Assembly: GCF_002895925.1 (NCBI RefSeq)
Contig: NZ_NWUO01000005.1
Coordinates: forward strand, 222,703 to 286,702
Reading direction: 5' to 3'
Length of the DNA: 64,000 nt
Origin: Mixta theicola
GTDB taxonomy: Bacteria; Pseudomonadota; Gammaproteobacteria; Enterobacterales; Enterobacteriaceae
The first letter of the stretch is position 1; every line of letters starts with the position of its first letter. The notes below the pieces were generated by a model. The model did not search any database. It saw only the letters and a program-made list of their open reading frames with translations, and had not been told where the DNA came from. The position numbers and the translations under genes were made by a program. Positions 60,661-64,000 of the stretch are shown here, piece after piece.

Positions 60661-61270
60661 CGTTACACCCGCCCTGCATCAGATGTTTTGCCGGTGTTAA
60701 TGACTCGACCCAGCCGCAATATTGTTTATTCATTATCTCTCCCCCGCCCAACGAAATAAGAACATTCTTATTACATGGCCTATATACTGGGTGTTATCGG
60801 AGGCAGTAGATTTTTCTGTAGAGCATTAATGTAAAAATGCTTACAGAATCACAACAGGCTGGCGGATGAACAATTTGACATGGAAGGTAGAGAAATGCGT
60901 TGAATGGAGGCGAAATAATCACATCTGGAGCATTGTTGCTGCGAAGTTACAGCGAATCAGCTTAATTTTGATCGACTTCCCATCACTGAAGACCTCTTGT
61001 TTTTTATCAAGTTTTTCTTATGGCTGGCCAGGACATACGTCGGGCCGCAGCGAAATAAATTATTCTGCAGAAAAGGATTTTTGCGCTGGCTGAATTTAAT
61101 CGTTGAAGTTTGCCAGCTATGCCCTCAGAAAAGTGTTTTTCCAACCAGGTTAAGCCATTATTTACAATTTATAGAGCCAGTAAAATGGCAGTGACTGCAT
61201 TTACCGTCTCACTGGCCACAGAGTTCCGACCTTCACTATCCGCGTTGGCTGATCTTACTGGAACGGGCTC
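60661..61270. promoter_or_regulatory. Upstream region of the glycosylated autotransporter operon
   Basis: About 600 bp, A+T rich, between the heptosyltransferase and an IS remnant. It should contain the operon promoter; no exact -10/-35 can be assigned with confidence. Short open frames here (for example 60866-61093 and 60997-61194) overlap each other and show no family features. Confidence 0.4.
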
Positions 61271-61275
61271 CGGCT

Positions 61276-62327
61276 ACACGTTTTGGTGAAAACGCCTGAC
61301 GCATTACCGTGATTAAATCGGTTGAAGCCGGACGAACTGTTAAAGATGTCTGTCGGGAAGCCGGTATCTCTGAAGCGACCTGCTATAACTGGAAGTCTAA
61401 ATACGGTGGTATGGAAGCGTCTGATATTAAAAAGATAAAGGACCTTGAGGATGAGAGCCGACGTCTCAAACAGAAGTTTGCCGATCTCAGTCTTGAAAAC
61501 CGGGTACTGAAAGATGTTATCGAAAAAAAGCTTTAAAACCAGCCTTTAAGCGTGAGCGGGTAACACATCTGATAACACCATTCGGGCTCAGTATTCGTCA
61601 GGCCTGTCGAAGCCTGAACCTGAGCAGAACGGTTTATCATTACCGTCCGGATACCACGCGTGACGAACCTGTTATTTTTGCATTACAGGCTGCCGCTGAA
61701 CGCTATCCACGATATGGTTTTCCAAAGTTTTTTCAGGTTCTGCGGCGGCAGGGATACCAGTGGAATCATAAAAGGATCCACCGTATTTACTGTCTGCTTA
61801 AGCTGAATTTTCGCCGCAAAGGTAAACAGCGTCTGCCGGTGCGTAATCCATCACCGCTGGCTACGCCAGAAGCGTTAAATCAGAGCGGGTCCGTTGATTT
61901 CATGCATGACGCTCTGATTTACGGTCGTCATTTTCGCTCGTTCAATGTCGTTGATGACTTTAATCGTGAAGCGTTGTCGATCGAAACAGATCTGAATTTT
62001 CCCGCTCAGCGAGTGGTTCGTGTGCCGGACAGGATCGCAGCAAACCGGGGATACCCCGTGATGCTTCGCATGGATAATGGCCTGGAATTTATCAAGCCGG
62101 GGAAACCAACTCAGAATGCTTTTATAGAACGTTTTAACCGAACGTATCGTACAGAAATACTCGATTTTTATCTGTTCAGAACCCTGAACGAAGTGCGGGA
62201 AATAACGGAAAGAGGGTTGTCAGAATATAACTGTGAACGCCCGCACGAATCACTGAATAACATGACACCGGAGGAATACCACCTACAACATCACAAGGCC
62301 GGGCTCTCAAAAAGTGCATGGAACTAA
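61276..62327 (+). mobile_element. Decayed IS3-family element (orfA with stop, orfB with internal deletion)
   Basis: OrfA reads RFGENA, then an in-frame TGA at 61297, then VIKSVEAGRTVKDVCREAGISEATCYNWKSKYGGMEASDIKKIKDLEDESRRLKQ to 61536. A canonical A-AAA-AAG frameshift heptamer (61524-61530) leads to orfB in the -1 frame, open to 62327 (ALKPAFKRERVTHLITPFGLS ... AGLSKSAWN). In OrfB the DDE region is damaged: D in SVDFMHD, D in RMDNGLEFI and E in QNAFIERFNRTYR are present. Only ~18 residues separate the last two instead of the usual ~35, because a segment between EFI and KPGKPTQN is deleted. The element is inactive. Ends not identified. Confidence 0.85.
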
Positions 62328-62436
62328 AAAGGGTCTATTTATACTCACATTCCATGTTTATTATTCGTCATATTTTGAGCTAAGGCAGGCTGGTTATACA
62401 TTAAAATCCCGGCCGCTGGACAAAAATTCGTATTGG

Positions 62437-62675
62437 CTAAGATATTTCCAGTTCTTCCGTTGCTTCCGATAAAATCTGTAAGAATCTACTCAGACTAAAT
62501 TTCATGGAATTTTGTTCAGCTAAAATTTTGGCGTCTGAAAAAATTCGATTTCAATATTATAAGGGCCTCTAACTTTTTTTAATTGGCAGAGTATTTGACC
62601 TCCATAAGAAATCTCCACCGTGATTTCTTCATACTTAGAATCACTAAAAAAGGTTATTTCAAAATCGTTATCCAT
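62437..62675 (-). pseudogene. Orphan immunity-type gene with one-base frameshift
   Basis: ATG at 62675 opens MDNDFEITFFSDSKYEEITVEISYGGQILCQLKKVRGPYNIEIEFF, then the frame ends at a TAG (62520). If one T is restored in the T6 tract (A6 at 62538-62543 on the plus strand) the reading continues SDAKILAEQNSMKFSLSRFLQILSEATEELEIS to the stop at 62437, giving 79 residues. Small acidic proteins of this kind accompany toxin C-termini in polymorphic toxin loci. It starts 4 nt after the orphan toxin tail. Function as an immunity protein is inference. Confidence 0.65.
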
Positions 62676-62679
62676 ATCT

Positions 62680-62857
62680 TTATCTCAGCATTTTAGGATC
62701 CAATAATCCAGAGAGTGTTTCATCTGAGTTACAGCGCAATCCTCTTTCATCAGGAAGCCTGTATTCCACACCACCTTTGTAAAGATATGTTTTTACATTG
62801 TTTTTACTAATTAAAACTTCATTTACAAATTGATTTGCTGTTTCATTTTTTTGTACC
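62680..62857 (-). pseudogene. Orphan toxin C-terminal tail
   Basis: A 57-codon stretch after a TAG, without a start codon of its own: NETANQFVNEVLISKNNV, KTYLYKGGVEYRLPDERGLRC and NSDETLSGLLDPKMLR, ending TAA. It lies between the colicin D-type immunity gene and the small frameshifted immunity-type gene. Read as the remaining end of an older toxin C-terminus displaced by the present one. Toxin family not recognised. Confidence 0.55.
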
Positions 62858-62893
62858 TACTATTACTGAGTAATATTAAGCCACATATCGCTC

Positions 62894-63193
62894 TTAAAAG
62901 AGAGTCGAATGTCTCCAGGAGGCTTTAAGTTCCGTCACCTCATTTAACAATCCTTTTTCGTCCAGATCATCTTCATCGATTAATTCAGGATCGGAACAAT
63001 AAGAATCTACTGAAGAAAAAACCATATCAAAGAAAAGTTGCGTATCCTTACCAGCTCCTTTCAGCACATCCGAGTCTCTGTATTCTCGCCATGCCCTTAT
63101 ATATCCCCCTTCAAATTCCGGTGCTGTAATATCACCTGAGATAAAAGAGTCAATTAAGGAAAGAATAAATGATTCATTTTTGTTAAAAGACAT
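62894..63193 (-). CDS. Colicin D-type immunity protein
   Basis: 99 residues from the ATG at 63193 (MSFNKNESFILSLIDSFISGDITAPEFEGGYIRAWREYRDSDVL), with GGTGA 5 nt upstream; an in-frame ATG at 63205 overlaps the toxin stop and is an alternative. The pattern F-ISGDITAPEFE...WREYR...SVDSYCSDPELIDEDDLDEKGLLNEV matches the colicin D immunity family, acidic helical proteins that block the tRNase active site by mimicking tRNA. The gene directly follows the toxin, as expected for a cognate pair. Confidence 0.85.
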   Translation of the reverse strand: MSFNKNESFILSLIDSFISGDITAPEFEGGYIRAWREYRDSDVLKGAGKDTQLFFDMVFSSVDSYCSDPELIDEDDLDEKGLLNEVTELKASWRHSTLF

Positions 63194-63194
63194 T

Positions 63195-64000
63195 TTATTC
63201 ACCATTCAAGTTAACAATTTGAGTTTTAGATAGTTTCCACCCAGAGATGAAGTTGCCGTCTAAATTAGTCATTACATCAAGCTTAGTTTCAGGATTATAG
63301 TAGTGGTAGACATCCTGGTTCCATCGATACTTACCAGTAATTTTATGTGTTAATGGATGATCAATATGCCTCTTAAGGGCTTGTTCAAAAGCTTTTAATC
63401 GTTCTACATTGGCGTTACCTGATACATTGAAGTCTACAGTATGTTTGAATTTTTTCTGTAGTTGTCGTGATTCAAATTTAACAGAATCTGATAATAATGG
63501 CTTGGTCTGTTTTGACAGATTAGGTAACGTTTCTATTGCATTAGCTGGGTTTAAACGACCCATACCGAAAACAACGGCAACAGAAGCGCCCGCAATAACC
63601 AACCCTTTGGCCTGGTCAGACATCATCTGGTCATAACCGGCAGGCGTATCGCCTCCCAGCTGCTCTGCAGTCTGTCTGAATCCTTCAGGGTTGCCGTTAT
63701 AAATTCCACCGGCGGTCAGCAGCCGTCCGGCGGCTTTGCTGTTAATAGTACTGAGCGGAGCGGGCTGTTTAATGCCGGATGAACGTTCAGGTAACGCGGT
63801 GGGACGTGGCTTTCCGCTCCTGCTGCTGTAGTCCCGGCGGGCAACCGATATTTTATATTCACGGATAATATCCTGCGCCCCGTCAAACTTAAACGCCAGC
63901 GGATCGCGGCAAATCAGTTCGCCATGCTCATTGATATAAAACAGCCCGCCTTTTGACCCAGAAAAACCGTCCAGCATCACCACTTCACCATGGTAGATCA
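63195..64000 (-). CDS. Polymorphic toxin with colicin D-type tRNase C-terminus (5' part outside window)
   Basis: Open from the window edge (IYHGEVVMLDGFSGSKGG), so the first visible Met codons are internal; 268 codons seen. A middle region (GGIYNGNPEGFRQTAEQLGGDTPAGYDQMMSDQAKGLVIAGASVAVVFGMGR) precedes the C-terminal ~85-residue domain KFKHTVDFNVSG ... VYHYYNPETKLDVMTNLDGNFISGWKLSKTQ. This matches the colicin D nuclease that cuts the anticodon loop of tRNA-Arg. The catalytic-type His in KFKH (codon near 63443) and the Ser-Gly-Trp in ISGWKLS are present. No VENN motif or Rhs DPxG core is visible, so the delivery route (contact-dependent, T6SS or other) cannot be told. Confidence 0.83.
   Translation of the reverse strand, partial: IYHGEVVMLDGFSGSKGGLFYINEHGELICRDPLAFKFDGAQDIIREYKISVARRDYSSRSGKPRPTALPERSSGIKQPAPLSTINSKAAGRLLTAGGIYNGNPEGFRQTAEQLGGDTPAGYDQMMSDQAKGLVIAGASVAVVFGMGRLNPANAIETLPNLSKQTKPLLSDSVKFESRQLQKKFKHTVDFNVSGNANVERLKAFEQALKRHIDHPLTHKITGKYRWNQDVYHYYNPETKLDVMTNLDGNFISGWKLSKTQIVNLNGE

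Noticed and set aside
60866..61194. Two overlapping short plus-strand frames upstream of the heptosyltransferase
   Set aside because: Mutually overlapping in different frames, no family signature, A+T-rich promoter region.

Overview
The window is a chromosomal segment of an Enterobacterales bacterium. Gene content and order (menF-elaB, elaA, a 13-gene nuo operon with fused nuoCD, lrhA, alaA, yfbR, yfbS, hxpA, yfbU, yfbV, ackA-pta, yfcD, yfcF, yfcH, hisJQMP, ubiX) follow the E. coli/Salmonella backbone. The amount of rearrangement and loss (no yfcC, yfcE, folX or argT; opgD inserted beside elaB), the ERIC elements and an IS1222-like remnant suggest an Erwiniaceae member (Pantoea, Mixta or Erwinia). 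That genus-level guess is inference. No rRNA, tRNA or CRISPR array was seen.

Layout. 1-6.6 kb: 3' part of menF, elaB, opgD, then an AT-rich insert with a frameshifted N-acetylmuramidase effector and its probable periplasmic immunity protein, a flavin reductase and elaA. 6.6-22 kb: the nuo operon (respiratory complex I) on the minus strand, closed by a strong terminator at 6.6 kb and interrupted between nuoF and nuoG by one complete and one partial ERIC repeat. 22.5-34 kb: the nuo regulator lrhA, a ~1 kb non-coding gap, alaA, yfbR, yfbS, hxpA, yfbU, yfbV, and the acetate pathway ackA-pta behind a Fur-like box. 34-39.6 kb: an uncharacterised membrane protein, then a five-gene operon (PTS IIA, IIB, ascorbate-type IIC, split transketolase) read away from a LacI-family regulator, with two near-identical palindromic operators and a CRP-like site between them. 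40.6-51 kb: yfcD, yfcF, yfcH, a secreted zinc metalloprotease, the histidine/LAO ABC transporter hisJQMP under a sigma-54-like promoter with NtrC-like sites, ubiX, and a divergent LysR/aldo-keto reductase pair.

51-64 kb is accessory. It starts with a truncated IS1222-like element at the 3' end of the aldo-keto reductase. Next is a compact LysR / metallo-beta-lactamase-fold hydrolase / alpha-beta hydrolase cassette. Then comes an AIDA/Ag43-type autotransporter (1540 aa) with its own TibC/Aah-type heptosyltransferase upstream, and a decayed IS3-family element. The window ends in a polymorphic toxin locus: a colicin D-type tRNase C-terminus (running off the window), its immunity gene, an orphan toxin tail and an orphan immunity gene broken by a one-base frameshift.

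The main hunt results are: the CT-dinucleotide frameshift in the muramidase effector beside an intact immunity gene; the colicin D locus with a second, decaying orphan toxin/immunity module; the uncharacterised two-hydrolase cassette; the hisJ promoter and single mosaic binding protein; and the PTS-transketolase operon of unknown substrate.
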